64,000 nucleotides of DNA from Lachnospiraceae bacterium (GCA_910574715.1 CAJTCH010000017.1:1-64000); one strand, 5' to 3'; positions 22,813 to 31,568 are shown, counted from the stretch's first letter. Translations and numbers: made by a program. Notes: generated by a model from the sequence alone, not told the origin.

Positions 22813-23916
22813 ATGTTGTTCTTACTGCTTGCCGGGTGTGTGTTGTTCTATCTGCTTCAGCATATTATTTACAGGAGATACTGGAATGCGGGACTTGATG
22901 TGGCAGTGGACTTTGAGACGCGTTCTGCCTATGAAGGAGACATTTCTTATCTTAGAGAAGAGATCGTAAATGATAAACGACTCCCTCTTCCAGCGTTGGA
23001 AGTGAACCTTGCCCTGAATCGTGCGCTTAGATTCGAAGGAGAAGCGAAGGAGAATGCGAATGTGACGGATCAGAGCTACAGAAGAGATATATTCTCCCTC
23101 TTTATCCGTCAGAAGGTAATCCGAAGACTTTCCTTTGTATGTGAAAAACGCGGGTTTTATGAACTTACCAAGGTTGATGTGATCGGATATGATTTTTTCT
23201 TCCGAAGAAGCTTTCACGACGACAGAAGGTTGAAGACGGCTCTGTATGTATATCCGAAGCTTGTTGATACCCACCGGATCACGCTGCTTAGCAGAGCCGT
23301 ATCAGGTATGATCGTGACGCAGAACAGATTGTTTCCGGATCCTTTTTGTTTCTCTGGTATCAGAGATTATCAGCCTGCCGATCCGATGCATCATATTAAC
23401 TGGAAAGCATCTGCGAAGGGGCAGGGACTTCTGGTCAATCAATTCGACTCTACAACTGATATCCGGATGAAGATCATTCTGGATACGGAGGATTCCAGGG
23501 TGATCCGGCAGGAGGAACTGACGGAGGAGGGGATACGGATCGCGGCATCTCTGGCTTCTTGTATCATGAGGGCGAAGATGGAGCTTACTGTTACTGGAAA
23601 CGGGATGAAGCCTATTCATCTGAAGGAGGGCGCGGGACAGATACGGGCGTTATATCAGGAGCTTGCCCGAATTGATACGGACAAGCCGGCTGCGAGGATT
23701 TGTGAGAATCTGAGAGCAGAAAGAGAGAAGGCCGGGACAGGCATGATCTATGTAATCATTTCTGCGAATCAGGACATAGATACTGCCAAAGCGGTTGCAG
23801 CCATGGCAGAAGGCGGCGCAGAGATCCTGTGGGTAGTGCCGGTACGTGCTTCTGACGGAATTGTGACGTGTAATATCAGGAATGTCAATGTGTTGAAATG
23901 GGAGGTGCAGATATAA
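22813..23916 (+). CDS. DUF58 domain-containing protein
   Basis: This 367-aa protein has a short hydrophobic N-terminus (LLLAGCVLFYLLQHIIY), a beta-rich middle region and a C-terminal DUF58 block (FSGIRDYQPADPMHHINWKA), a von Willebrand A-like fold. It follows moxR by 13 bp. Its stop overlaps the next start by one base (TAATG), so translation is likely coupled. DUF58 proteins commonly partner MoxR ATPases. The N-terminal segment suggests membrane attachment with the DUF58 domain inside. The biochemical role is unknown. Confidence 0.92.
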   Translation: MLFLLLAGCVLFYLLQHIIYRRYWNAGLDVAVDFETRSAYEGDISYLREEIVNDKRLPLPALEVNLALNRALRFEGEAKENANVTDQSYRRDIFSLFIRQKVIRRLSFVCEKRGFYELTKVDVIGYDFFFRRSFHDDRRLKTALYVYPKLVDTHRITLLSRAVSGMIVTQNRLFPDPFCFSGIRDYQPADPMHHINWKASAKGQGLLVNQFDSTTDIRMKIILDTEDSRVIRQEELTEEGIRIAASLASCIMRAKMELTVTGNGMKPIHLKEGAGQIRALYQELARIDTDKPAARICENLRAEREKAGTGMIYVIISANQDIDTAKAVAAMAEGGAEILWVVPVRASDGIVTCNIRNVNVLKWEVQI

Positions 23917-25175
23917 TGAAAGCAAAGAGCCGCATACTGATCCTGCTTTCCTGGATCCACGATATTCTACTTCTGGAAGGAGTTCATGTATTTGCTGCCG
24001 CCGTGCAAAATATAAGAGGGCATGAGCTTAGCGTGTTTCTTCTGAGGGGGCTTACTATGTTTGTTTCGGTGATCCTTTCCTACTTTATCATCTGTAAATG
24101 CAAGAATTTATGGCTTTTTCTTGTATTTTCTCTGGCGGTTACCTGGGGAATGTGGGTAGTCAGCAGAAGTATATTTATAGGAAGCCTTACGGCTCTAGTG
24201 TTTTTGTTTCGCTGCTATGTGAAGCTGAAACAGGGGGAGATTCGAAGGCGGATGCGGGAATTGCCCGGCGAGGCAGGCGTGCAGGAGAGCCAGAGAATGT
24301 GGGAAGTACCGACGCTGCTGGATTCGCCCAGGATGATACATTGTCTGATCTTTGTGTTTCTGTACCTGGGTGTGCTTTCATTTCACCGGGATACACTTTT
24401 GTATTTGATGTTAGGAATTCTTGGGGCGGAGTTTTGTGTCTGCCTGGCATATGTCTATCTGGAGAGCCTTGATCAGTTTATACAGGTCAATATCCGCGTT
24501 GCGAATCTTCCGGTCCATTCTATGAAAAGAATCGGGACTGCCATTCTGTTGTCCGGAATGACCGGGCTTGTTTTGTTCATGCTTCCCGCTGTAATCTATC
24601 ATGAAGAACCTCTGGCGCAACTCCGGTTTGAGCCGTTGGAGATGGGTGGAGGGGAGATCATTTACTACGAAGAGGATGGGGGAAATGATCCGATGCTGGA
24701 AGAACTGATGAAGCTTCGGGCACAGGCGAAGGAGACTCCCAAGTGGCTTAGGCAAGCCTCGGAGGTTCTGTCCGTTCTTGCGCTGATCGGGATTGCTTAT
24801 CTGGCATTGAGACTGGTCTATGCAGCGCTTCGAAGAGCGGCGGACGCATTCTCAGATGATGGCGATGAGGTTGTCTTTCTCAGAAAGGAGGACGGCAGGG
24901 AAGGAATCAGAAGGCTGCCGAGAGTAATAGTCAGAGAAGGAAGACTATCTCCCAACAGGAAAATACGGAGATTCTATAAGCGGCTGATCAGGCGTACCTT
25001 AAAAGAAAGGCCGCCTGGCTATGAAACACCGCTTGAACTGGAGATCAGGGCGGGATTGTATGAGGATGGAGATGAGAAGATGCCGAAGATTCACGAATTG
25101 TATGAAAAAGCGCGGTATGGAGGGGAGCAGTGTACGAGGGAAGAAGTAGCTACTTTATCTTGCCTAAGTAGATAG
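23916..25175 (+). CDS. Multispanning membrane protein of the MoxR-DUF58 operon
   Basis: This 419-aa protein has several hydrophobic helices in its first 230 residues, a loop outside, one more helix near residues 285-305 (LSVLALIGIAYLALRLVY) and a basic cytoplasmic tail. The tail (RFYKRLIRR...PPGYETPLELE...HELYEKARYGG) resembles the DUF4129 tail of TgpA-type proteins, but the central transglutaminase domain of those proteins is absent. ATG 23916 is chosen because GGAGG lies 10 nt upstream. Its 3' end overlaps the convergent HxlR gene by 26 bp. It probably forms one envelope module with the preceding two genes. Confidence 0.8.
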   Translation: MKAKSRILILLSWIHDILLLEGVHVFAAAVQNIRGHELSVFLLRGLTMFVSVILSYFIICKCKNLWLFLVFSLAVTWGMWVVSRSIFIGSLTALVFLFRCYVKLKQGEIRRRMRELPGEAGVQESQRMWEVPTLLDSPRMIHCLIFVFLYLGVLSFHRDTLLYLMLGILGAEFCVCLAYVYLESLDQFIQVNIRVANLPVHSMKRIGTAILLSGMTGLVLFMLPAVIYHEEPLAQLRFEPLEMGGGEIIYYEEDGGNDPMLEELMKLRAQAKETPKWLRQASEVLSVLALIGIAYLALRLVYAALRRAADAFSDDGDEVVFLRKEDGREGIRRLPRVIVREGRLSPNRKIRRFYKRLIRRTLKERPPGYETPLELEIRAGLYEDGDEKMPKIHELYEKARYGGEQCTREEVATLSCLSR

Positions 25176-25479
25176 TTCCCCAATTACACATTTCGTCAAG
25201 GATAGGCGCAAGGGTATTGCCGAAATCTGTCAAAGAATACTCTGTTTTGGGAGGAACGACGGGATAGACTTTTCGGCTGATCAATCCATCGTTTTCAAGC
25301 TCCCGCAATTGCTGTGCCAACATCTTGTCGGTTGCTTTGGGTATTAGTCTGTGAAGTTCACTGTATCTCAGGGTTTTTCCCATAAGATGCCAGAGGATCA
25401 CGGATTTGTATTTTCCGCCGATCAAAGAAATCGTTGCTTCAACCGGACAGGTAAAGCTATTCTTACAATTTACACTCAT
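25150..25479 (-). CDS. HxlR family winged-helix regulator
   Basis: This 109-aa protein has the HxlR fold: PVEATISLIGGKYKSVILWHLM, the recognition region LRYSELHRLIP..TDKMLAQQLRELE, and the wing VYPVVPPKTEYSLT. It has Cys residues at positions 5 and 11, and many family members sense electrophiles or oxidants through cysteines. It is divergent from a nitroreductase gene. An inverted repeat in the shared region overlaps the likely regulator promoter, so it probably controls the nitroreductase and itself. That regulatory link is inferred. Confidence 0.92.
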   Translation of the reverse strand: MSVNCKNSFTCPVEATISLIGGKYKSVILWHLMGKTLRYSELHRLIPKATDKMLAQQLRELENDGLISRKVYPVVPPKTEYSLTDFGNTLAPILDEMCNWGTIYLGKIK

Positions 25480-25496
25480 AGAATCTCTCCTAACTA

Positions 25497-25525
25497 ACTT
25501 TTTGGATAGTATATACCTAAAAAGT
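25497..25525. promoter_or_regulatory. Likely HxlR operator
   Basis: ACTTTTT (25497-25503) and AAAAAGT (25519-25525) flank a GTATATAC palindrome at 25509-25516. This is a plausible dimer site between the hxlR-type gene and the nitroreductase promoter. Confidence 0.5.
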
Positions 25526-25530
25526 GCATT

Positions 25531-25559
25531 ATTGCTTTATAATTTGTTTGGGATATAAT
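25531..25559 (+). promoter_or_regulatory. Nitroreductase promoter
   Basis: TATAAT lies at 25554-25559 with a -35 of ATTGCT (17-bp spacer) or TTGCTT (16-bp spacer). It is just downstream of the HxlR-type inverted repeat. Confidence 0.65.
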
Positions 25560-25603
25560 TATAGTACAGGGAAACCTGAAAATCAAGTTTAGGAGGAATA
25601 TAT

Positions 25604-26122
25604 ATGAGTTTTTTAGAAATGGCAGAAGCGAGATATTCAGTTCGTGATTACACAGACAAAAAGGTAGAGCAGGAAAAACTAAAAAAAATACTTGAGGCCG
25701 CTCATGTTGCACCCACTGCGGCAAATAAGCAGCCTGCCCGTCTGGTCGTTGTACAGGAAGAGGAGGGACTGAAAAAGATCGGAAAGGCCGCGAATATCTA
25801 TGGAGCACCGCTGGCTATTATCGTTTGTTCCGACCATACCAAAGCATGGACGCGTCCTTTCGATCAGAAGAAGACTACCGATATAGACGCTACGATCCTG
25901 ACGGATCATATGATGATGGAGGCGGCTGAACTGGGATTAGGCTCTGTGTGGATCTGTTATTTTAAGCCGGATGTGATCAGGCAGGAATTTCAGCTTCCTG
26001 ATACGCTTGAGCCTGTCAATATTTTGGCGATAGGATATGCAAATGGAAGTCCTGCAGATCCGAAGCGTCATGTAACACAGCGTATTCCGTTGGACGAGTT
26101 GGTTTATTACGAGAATTTGTAG
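25604..26122 (+). CDS. Nitroreductase family flavoprotein
   Basis: This is a 172-aa FMN-dependent nitroreductase-type enzyme. The N-terminal RYSVRDYTDKKV motif binds the FMN phosphate; APTAANKQPARLVVV and the C-terminal ELGLGSVWI block are also typical. At 172 aa it is a short family member, which is normal for this branch. GGAGG lies 9 nt upstream of the ATG. Divergence from an HxlR regulator suggests induction by an electrophile or redox stress. The natural substrate cannot be deduced; quinones and nitroaromatics are common for the family. Confidence 0.92.
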   Translation: MSFLEMAEARYSVRDYTDKKVEQEKLKKILEAAHVAPTAANKQPARLVVVQEEEGLKKIGKAANIYGAPLAIIVCSDHTKAWTRPFDQKKTTDIDATILTDHMMMEAAELGLGSVWICYFKPDVIRQEFQLPDTLEPVNILAIGYANGSPADPKRHVTQRIPLDELVYYENL

Positions 26123-26148
26123 ACGTTATTTGTATACTGTATTTAATC

Positions 26149-26181
26149 AAGGGAATGTTGCATCCGCATATTCCCTTTTTT
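26149..26181 (+). terminator. Rho-independent terminator after the nitroreductase
   Basis: AAGGGAAT (26149-26156) pairs with ATTCCCTT (26170-26177) and is followed by T residues to 26181. Confidence 0.85.
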
Positions 26182-26259
26182 GTATTCATATGATATAATT
26201 TACTGTAAATATGGTTTATGAAGAACATGAAGATAACGCAGAATAAGGAGTATGGACTT

Positions 26260-26955
26260 ATGAAGAGAGTATTGTTGAAACTTAGTGGGGAAGCTCTCGC
26301 GGGTGATAAGAAGACTGGATTTGACGAGGCAACCTGCATAGGGGTTGCAAGGCAGGTCAAGAGATTAGTGGATGACGGGATTCAGGTTGCGATCGTGACA
26401 GGCGGCGGTAATTTCTGGAGGGGAAGAACCAGCGAGACGATCGACAGGGTGAAGGCGGATCAGATCGGGATGCTTGCGACTGTGATGAACTGTATCTATG
26501 TATCCGATATCTTCCGTTATGCGGGGATGAAGACGGAGGTATTTACACCGTTCGTGTGCGGCGCATTTACAGCGCTATTCTCGAAGGATGCGGCGGTTGA
26601 GGCGCTCGATATGGGGAAGGTTATCTTCTTCGCCGGAGGAACGGGTCATCCGTACTTTTCAACCGATACGGGAGCCGTGCTCCGTGCGATAGAGATCGAG
26701 GCGGATGCGATGCTGCTTGCGAAGGCGATTGACGGTATCTACGACAGTGACCCGAAGGTGAATCCGGAAGCGAAGAAGTATGACGAGATCTCAATTCAGG
26801 AGATCATAGACAAGAAGCTTGCGGCAGTGGATCTGACAGCTTCTATCATGTGCCTGGAGAATAAGATGCCGATGCTGGTGTTCGGGCTGAATGAGGAGAA
26901 CAGTATCGTAGAGACGATGACAGGAACATTTACAGGGACGAGGGTTACGGTATAA
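26260..26955 (+). CDS. pyrH: UMP kinase
   Basis: This 231-aa kinase phosphorylates UMP to UDP in pyrimidine nucleotide synthesis. It belongs to the amino acid kinase fold, not the NMP kinase fold. KRVLLKLSGEAL at the N-terminus, VTGGGNFWRG and the FFAGGTGHPYFSTDT active-site segment are diagnostic. ATG 26260 is chosen because GGAG lies 10 nt upstream and the product then matches normal length; an upstream in-frame ATG at 26218 has no site. It leads the frr-uppS-cdsA-dxr-rseP block. In many bacteria UMP kinase is feedback regulated by UTP and GTP. Confidence 0.96.
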   Translation: MKRVLLKLSGEALAGDKKTGFDEATCIGVARQVKRLVDDGIQVAIVTGGGNFWRGRTSETIDRVKADQIGMLATVMNCIYVSDIFRYAGMKTEVFTPFVCGAFTALFSKDAAVEALDMGKVIFFAGGTGHPYFSTDTGAVLRAIEIEADAMLLAKAIDGIYDSDPKVNPEAKKYDEISIQEIIDKKLAAVDLTASIMCLENKMPMLVFGLNEENSIVETMTGTFTGTRVTV

Positions 26956-26998
26956 ATTACCTCGGAATATAGACTGAGAAGCAAGGAATATCCGAGAG

Positions 26999-27034
26999 TA
27001 TGATATAAATTATGATATAAATTATGATATAAAT
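26999..27034. repeat. Three tandem 12-bp repeats between pyrH and frr
   Basis: TATGATATAAAT is repeated three times head to tail (26999-27010, 27011-27022, 27023-27034). It sits about 20 bp upstream of the frr start and ends before its ribosome site. A slipped-strand expansion is likely. It may alter leader length or promoter spacing. Confidence 0.75.
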
Positions 27035-27052
27035 TCAGGGAGGATCAAGATC

Positions 27053-27604
27053 ATGAATGAAAGATTAAAAGTGTATGAAGAAAAGATGACAAAGACTATG
27101 ACGAACTTAGACGGCGAGCTAGGAACTATCAGGGCAGGACGTGCGAACCCGAATGTACTGAACCGGATCAAGGTTGACTATTACGGAACCCCTTCTCCGA
27201 TCCAGCAGGTTGCGAATGTGTCCGTGCCGGAGCCTCGTATGATCCAGATTCAGCCGTGGGAGAAGAATATGTTGAAGGTGATCGAGAAGGCGATCCAGGT
27301 ATCGGATCTTGGTATTCACCCGACCAACGACGGCTCGATGATCCGATTGGTGTTCCCGGAGCTTACGGAGGAGCGCAGGAAAGAACTGGTGAAGGATGTT
27401 AAGAAGAAGGGAGAAGCAGCGAAGGTTGCGATCCGTAATATCCGACGTGACGGTAATGATGCGCTTAAGAAGCTTAAGGGTTCCGAGGTGTCAGAAGATG
27501 AGATCAAGGATATGGAGACAGAGCTTCAGAAGCTTACGGATAAGTATGTGAAGGATGTGGACAAGGCTGTAGACACCAAGTCGAAGGAAGTTATGACGGT
27601 TTAG
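27053..27604 (+). CDS. frr: Ribosome recycling factor
   Basis: This 183-aa factor splits post-termination ribosomes together with EF-G. The whole length matches the family: a three-helix coiled-coil domain I (MNERLKVYEEKM, then RAGRANPNVL) and a beta domain II. The C-terminal helix carries the DGN(D)ALKKL motif and ends with KSKEVMTV. The ATG follows GGGAGG by about 10 nt. The upstream gap of about 100 bp contains three tandem 12-bp A+T-rich repeats. A G+C-rich palindromic region follows the stop. Confidence 0.97.
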   Translation: MNERLKVYEEKMTKTMTNLDGELGTIRAGRANPNVLNRIKVDYYGTPSPIQQVANVSVPEPRMIQIQPWEKNMLKVIEKAIQVSDLGIHPTNDGSMIRLVFPELTEERRKELVKDVKKKGEAAKVAIRNIRRDGNDALKKLKGSEVSEDEIKDMETELQKLTDKYVKDVDKAVDTKSKEVMTV

Positions 27605-27622
27605 TGATTTTTTAATGAGAGT

Positions 27623-27705
27623 GGGGGCAGACCAGTAACCTGTGGTGGGGTCTGTCCCCGTTTATGCCGTGTACGGGGATTCATTCGGAGGACAGCTGGT
27701 CCCCG
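27623..27705. repeat. Two G+C-rich palindromes between frr and uppS (REP-like)
   Basis: The first palindrome pairs GGGGGCAGACC (27623-27633) with GGTCTGTCCCC (27649-27659) with one mismatch. The second pairs CGGGGA (27674-27679) with TCCCCG (27700-27705). The GGGGACAGACC-type arm resembles extragenic palindromic repeats. It could fold in mRNA and separate frr from uppS expression. No T-run follows. Confidence 0.5.
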
Positions 27706-27734
27706 ATATTAATTTTAAGAAGGAGCAGATGGAT

Positions 27735-28451
27735 ATGGTTATACCGCAGCATGTAGCGATCATATTGGATGGGAACGGACGCTGGGCGAAATCAAAAGGA
27801 ATGCCGCGCAATTACGGACATGCCCAGGGGAGTAAGAATGTGGAGAAGATCTGTGAGGATGCTTACCGTATGGGAATCAAGTATCTGACTGTGTATGCAT
27901 TTTCCACGGAGAACTGGAACAGGCCGCAGGATGAGGTGGATGCGCTGATGAAGCTTCTGCGCAATTATATGAAGACTTGTCTTAAGACGGCGGCGAAGAA
28001 TGATATGAAGATCCGGGTGATCGGTGATGTGACGAGACTGGATGAGGATATACGCGGCAGGATCGCAGAGCTTGAGGAGTCCACGAAGAACAACGGGGGG
28101 CTGAATTTCCAGATTGCGATCAATTATGGGAGCAGGGATGAGATTCTCCGCGCCGTAAGGAGGCTTGCCAGGGATTGTAAAGAACAGAAGCTTAAACCAG
28201 ATCAGATTGACGAGAGGATATTTGAGGGTTATCTGGATACTCATGATATCCCGGATCCGGATCTGTTGATCCGTACAAGCGGGGAATTGCGGCTATCGAA
28301 TTATCTGCTGTGGCAGCTTGCGTATACGGAGTTTTATTTTACGGATGTGCACTGGCCGGATTTCACGAAGGAGGAGCTGATGAAGGCTATTGAGCAGTAT
28401 AATGCCAGAGACCGGCGTTACGGAGGGGTAAAGGAGGCAGAAGATGTTTAA
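27735..28451 (+). CDS. uppS: Isoprenyl transferase (undecaprenyl diphosphate synthase)
   Basis: This 238-aa cis-prenyltransferase extends farnesyl diphosphate with isopentenyl diphosphate to make the undecaprenyl carrier for cell-wall synthesis. The catalytic DGNGRWAK at residues about 12-19, the YAFSTENWNRP segment, the LIRTSGELRLSNYLLWQ motif and the WPDF segment are all present. ATG 27735 is chosen because AGGAG lies 9 nt upstream; other in-frame starts (27642 GTG, 27729) have none or are too close. It overlaps cdsA by 8 nt, indicating translational coupling. Confidence 0.96.
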   Translation: MVIPQHVAIILDGNGRWAKSKGMPRNYGHAQGSKNVEKICEDAYRMGIKYLTVYAFSTENWNRPQDEVDALMKLLRNYMKTCLKTAAKNDMKIRVIGDVTRLDEDIRGRIAELEESTKNNGGLNFQIAINYGSRDEILRAVRRLARDCKEQKLKPDQIDERIFEGYLDTHDIPDPDLLIRTSGELRLSNYLLWQLAYTEFYFTDVHWPDFTKEELMKAIEQYNARDRRYGGVKEAEDV

Positions 28452-29250
28452 GACCAGGTTGTTGAGCGGGATCGTGTTGGTGATCGTGCTGATCGCGACG
28501 GTAGGATATGGAGGCAATCTGCTGTTTGCGTTTCTTGCCGTGATCAGTGTGATCGGGATGACAGAATTATATAAGGTAGTCGGTGTGCAGGGAAAGGCGC
28601 TGGGGTTTGCAGGATATCTGGCGGCGGTTCTTTATTATGGGCTGCTTTATACGGAACATATGGAGTATGTGACCATGCTGTCAATTCTGTTCCTTGTCCT
28701 TATTATGGCAGTATATGTATTTACATTTCCGGCGTTTCGGGCGGAACAGGTCATGACAGTGTTCTTCGGGTTCTTCTATGTGGCGGTCATGCTCTCCTAT
28801 GTATTCCAGACCAGAGAGCTTGCGGACGGAAGTGTTGTGGTATGGCTGATCTTCTTAAGCTCTTGGGGGTGCGATACCTGCGCTTACTGTGTGGGAATGC
28901 TGATCGGAAAGCGTAAGATGGCTCCGAAGTTAAGTCCGAAGAAGTCCGTGGAAGGCGGAGTCGGCGGGATTCTCGGCGCGGCCCTTCTCGGCGTAATATT
29001 CGCGGCTGCCATGAATCAGTGGGGCGGGACGGATGCCAATCCGCTTCATTATGCAATGATCTGTGCCGCGGGCGGCGCCATTTCCCAGGTGGGCGATCTG
29101 GCGGCTTCCGCGATCAAGCGTAACCATGAGATCAAGGATTACGGGAAGCTGATCCCGGGCCACGGCGGGATCCTGGACCGGTTTGACAGCGTGATCTTCA
29201 CGGCGCCGGTGATCTATTATCTGGCAACCTTATTGACGGGCAGCCTGTAA
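28444..29250 (+). CDS. cdsA: Phosphatidate cytidylyltransferase
   Basis: This 268-aa integral membrane enzyme makes CDP-diacylglycerol from CTP and phosphatidic acid, the branch point for phospholipids. It has about seven hydrophobic helices. The conserved KMAPKLSPKKSVEG segment and the C-terminal signature (SAIKRNHEIKDYGKLIPGHG followed by GILDRFDS) hold the catalytic residues. It overlaps uppS by 8 nt. The neighbouring genes make isoprenoid precursors and lipid carriers, so this block supplies envelope lipids. Confidence 0.96.
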   Translation: MFKTRLLSGIVLVIVLIATVGYGGNLLFAFLAVISVIGMTELYKVVGVQGKALGFAGYLAAVLYYGLLYTEHMEYVTMLSILFLVLIMAVYVFTFPAFRAEQVMTVFFGFFYVAVMLSYVFQTRELADGSVVVWLIFLSSWGCDTCAYCVGMLIGKRKMAPKLSPKKSVEGGVGGILGAALLGVIFAAAMNQWGGTDANPLHYAMICAAGGAISQVGDLAASAIKRNHEIKDYGKLIPGHGGILDRFDSVIFTAPVIYYLATLLTGSL

Positions 29251-29331
29251 TTAGAAGATGCAAGTGTGCGGCAGCACGAATTTTGCGAATGGATGGTTCA
29301 TATAAATATTGATATACAAGTGAGGTAATAT

Positions 29332-30474
29332 ATGAAGAAGATAGCCATATTAGGATCTACGGGTTCGATCGGAACCCAGACGTTAGAGGTTGTCAGGGAG
29401 AATGGCGATATCCAGGTGCTTGGTATTGCGGCGGGCAGTAATATCCGTCTTCTGGAAGAGCAGATACGGGAATTTCACCCGCGTCTGGCTGCAGTCTGGT
29501 CCGCAAAGAAGGCAGGCGAGCTTAGAACCAGGATCGCTGATACGGATACGCGTGTGGTATCGGGAATGGATGGGCTTCTGGAAGTATCAATTATGGAGGA
29601 TACGGAGATACTAGTTACGGCGGTTGTCGGGATGATCGGACTTCGCCCCACGATCGAAGCAATCAAAGCCGGTAAGGATATTGCCCTGGCCAACAAGGAG
29701 ACGCTTGTTACGGCGGGGCATCTTATCATGCCGCTCGCCAGGGAACACCATGTATCCATCCTTCCTGTGGACAGTGAGCACAGCGCGATCTTCCAATCCT
29801 TGCAGGGCAATGAGAAGAAGAAGGTCCATAAGATCCTTCTGACGGCTTCCGGCGGTCCGTTTCGGGGGAAGAAGGAGGAAGATCTGCTTGAGATCAGGGT
29901 TGAAGATGCATTGAAGCATCCGAACTGGGCGATGGGCCGGAAGATTACCATTGATTCTTCCACCATGGTCAATAAAGGACTGGAAGTCATAGAGGCGAAA
30001 TGGCTGTTTGGAGTCGATGTGGACCGGGTACAGGTCGTGGTGCAGCCTCAGAGCATCATTCACTCAATGGTAGAATATGTAGACGGTGCGATCATGGCAG
30101 AGCTTGGCACGCCGGATATGAAGCTGCCGATCCAGTATGCGCTCTACTATCCGGAGAGAAGGTATCTGCCGGGAGAGAGGGTTGATTTCTGGAGCCTTGG
30201 GAAGCTGGAATTCGAGAAGCCGGATATGGATACGTTCTATGGCCTGAAGCTGGCATATGAGGCGGGGGAGAAGGGCGGTTCGCTTCCGACTGTATTTAAT
30301 GCGGCCAATGAGCTGGCAGTCCGGCAATTCTTGAACCGTGAGATCAAGTATCTCGAGATCGTGGAGATCATCGAGGATTGTATGCGTGCGCATCAGAATA
30401 TTGCCAATCCGTCGCTTGAGCAGATATTGGATACGGAAGCGGCAACTTATGACAGGATCAACAGTAGGAGGTAA
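29332..30474 (+). CDS. dxr: 1-deoxy-D-xylulose 5-phosphate reductoisomerase
   Basis: This 380-aa enzyme makes 2-C-methyl-D-erythritol 4-phosphate with NADPH, the committed step of the MEP isoprenoid pathway. The NADPH-binding LGSTGSIG is at residues 7-14. The catalytic PVDSEHSAIFQSL region and the LTASGGPFR and MVNKGLEVIEA segments are present. It lies 82 bp after cdsA. Its last codons (AGG AGG TAA) contain the ribosome site of the next gene, rseP. Product use by UppS, encoded two genes upstream, links the pathway steps. Confidence 0.97.
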   Translation: MKKIAILGSTGSIGTQTLEVVRENGDIQVLGIAAGSNIRLLEEQIREFHPRLAAVWSAKKAGELRTRIADTDTRVVSGMDGLLEVSIMEDTEILVTAVVGMIGLRPTIEAIKAGKDIALANKETLVTAGHLIMPLAREHHVSILPVDSEHSAIFQSLQGNEKKKVHKILLTASGGPFRGKKEEDLLEIRVEDALKHPNWAMGRKITIDSSTMVNKGLEVIEAKWLFGVDVDRVQVVVQPQSIIHSMVEYVDGAIMAELGTPDMKLPIQYALYYPERRYLPGERVDFWSLGKLEFEKPDMDTFYGLKLAYEAGEKGGSLPTVFNAANELAVRQFLNREIKYLEIVEIIEDCMRAHQNIANPSLEQILDTEAATYDRINSRR

Positions 30475-30482
30475 CTCATAAT

Positions 30483-31514
30483 TTGGGAATTATATTAGCA
30501 ATCTTAATCTTTAGTTTTATAGTGTTCTTTCATGAACTGGGACATTTTTTGCTTGCCAAGATGAATGGCGTGGAGGTAAATGAATTCGCCGTCGGGATGG
30601 GGCCGGCGATCTATTCCCGCGAATATAAGGGGACAAAATATGCGGTCAGGATCTTTCCCATCGGCGGCTTCTGCGCAATGGGAGAGGATGACGAAGCGAC
30701 GGAATCTCCGAATAATTTCAACAATAAGTCTGTATGGGCGCGGATCTCGGTGATCGCGGCAGGGCCGGTTTTCAATTTCATCCTGGCATTTATATTTTCC
30801 GTGATCCTGACTGCCATGGTCGGATACGATAAGCCGGTGGTAAGCGGGGTGGAAGAAGGTTATCCAGCTGCCGAGGCAGGGATCCAGGCGGGCGATACCA
30901 TTGTTAAGATGGGAGGGAAGAGGATTCATCTCTTCCGTGAGGTCAGCGTATACAACCAGTTCCATCAAGGAGAAGAGGTGGCGGTCACTTACCGCCGTAA
31001 CGGGGAAGAGAAGACGGTGACGTTGACCCCTAAGGAGGATAAGGAACTGGGGTATGAGAGGCTTGGAATCTCTTCGTCCGGGTATGAGAAGGCGAATCTT
31101 CTGACGGCTCTGCAGTATGGCGTCTATGTGGAAAGATTCTGGATCAACACAACTCTGGAGAGGCTTAAGATGCTTGTCACCGGGAAGGTCGGCATAGACC
31201 AGCTCTCGGGTCCGGTGGGGATCGTGGATGTTGTGGATGATTCGTATAAGGAGAGCCGGTCATATGGATTTATGGCAGTGCTGGCACAATTGCTGTATAT
31301 TGCGATCCTGATATCTGCAAACTTAGGTGTGATGAATCTTCTGCCGCTGCCGGCGCTGGATGGAGGAAGGCTTGTATTCCTGTTCGTGGAGGCCGTAAGG
31401 CGCAAACGGGTGCCGCCGGAGAAGGAAGGGTATGTCCATCTGGTAGGGATTGCATGCCTGATGATATTGATGGTATTTGTGATGTTCAATGATATACGGA
31501 GAGTGTTTTTTTAA
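30483..31514 (+). CDS. rseP: Site-2 intramembrane metalloprotease RseP/RasP
   Basis: This 343-aa membrane zinc protease should cleave membrane-embedded substrates such as anti-sigma factors and signal-peptide remnants. HELGH at residues 18-22 binds zinc together with the aspartate in LLPLPALDGGR near the C-terminus. A PDZ domain lies between about residues 115 and 190. It starts at TTG 30483, with the GGAGG inside the dxr stop region 11 nt upstream, so it depends on dxr translation. The ECF anti-sigma factor at 52074 could be a substrate, but nothing in the sequence shows this. Confidence 0.95.
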   Translation: MGIILAILIFSFIVFFHELGHFLLAKMNGVEVNEFAVGMGPAIYSREYKGTKYAVRIFPIGGFCAMGEDDEATESPNNFNNKSVWARISVIAAGPVFNFILAFIFSVILTAMVGYDKPVVSGVEEGYPAAEAGIQAGDTIVKMGGKRIHLFREVSVYNQFHQGEEVAVTYRRNGEEKTVTLTPKEDKELGYERLGISSSGYEKANLLTALQYGVYVERFWINTTLERLKMLVTGKVGIDQLSGPVGIVDVVDDSYKESRSYGFMAVLAQLLYIAILISANLGVMNLLPLPALDGGRLVFLFVEAVRRKRVPPEKEGYVHLVGIACLMILMVFVMFNDIRRVFF

Positions 31515-31537
31515 AATGTAAATCAGGAAATTTTGTC

Positions 31538-31568
31538 TTGACTTAGAGTGAACTCCAGATGTTATATT
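31538..31568 (+). promoter_or_regulatory. MerR-type promoter with 19-bp spacer
   Basis: TTGACT (31538-31543) and TATATT (31563-31568) are separated by 19 bp. The spacer carries a GAGT-GA-ACTC dyad at 31546-31555. This long spacer is characteristic of promoters twisted open by MerR activators. Confidence 0.75.

Noticed and set aside
26999..27034. Tandem repeats as a CRISPR fragment
   Set aside because: The 12-bp units are contiguous with no spacers, so this is a simple tandem repeat.
28908..28917. AAAGCGTAAG in cdsA as another hsdS recombination core
   Set aside because: It encodes conserved cdsA residues (KRK) and lacks the extended ATCAGCGTAAGC form, so it is most likely a chance match.
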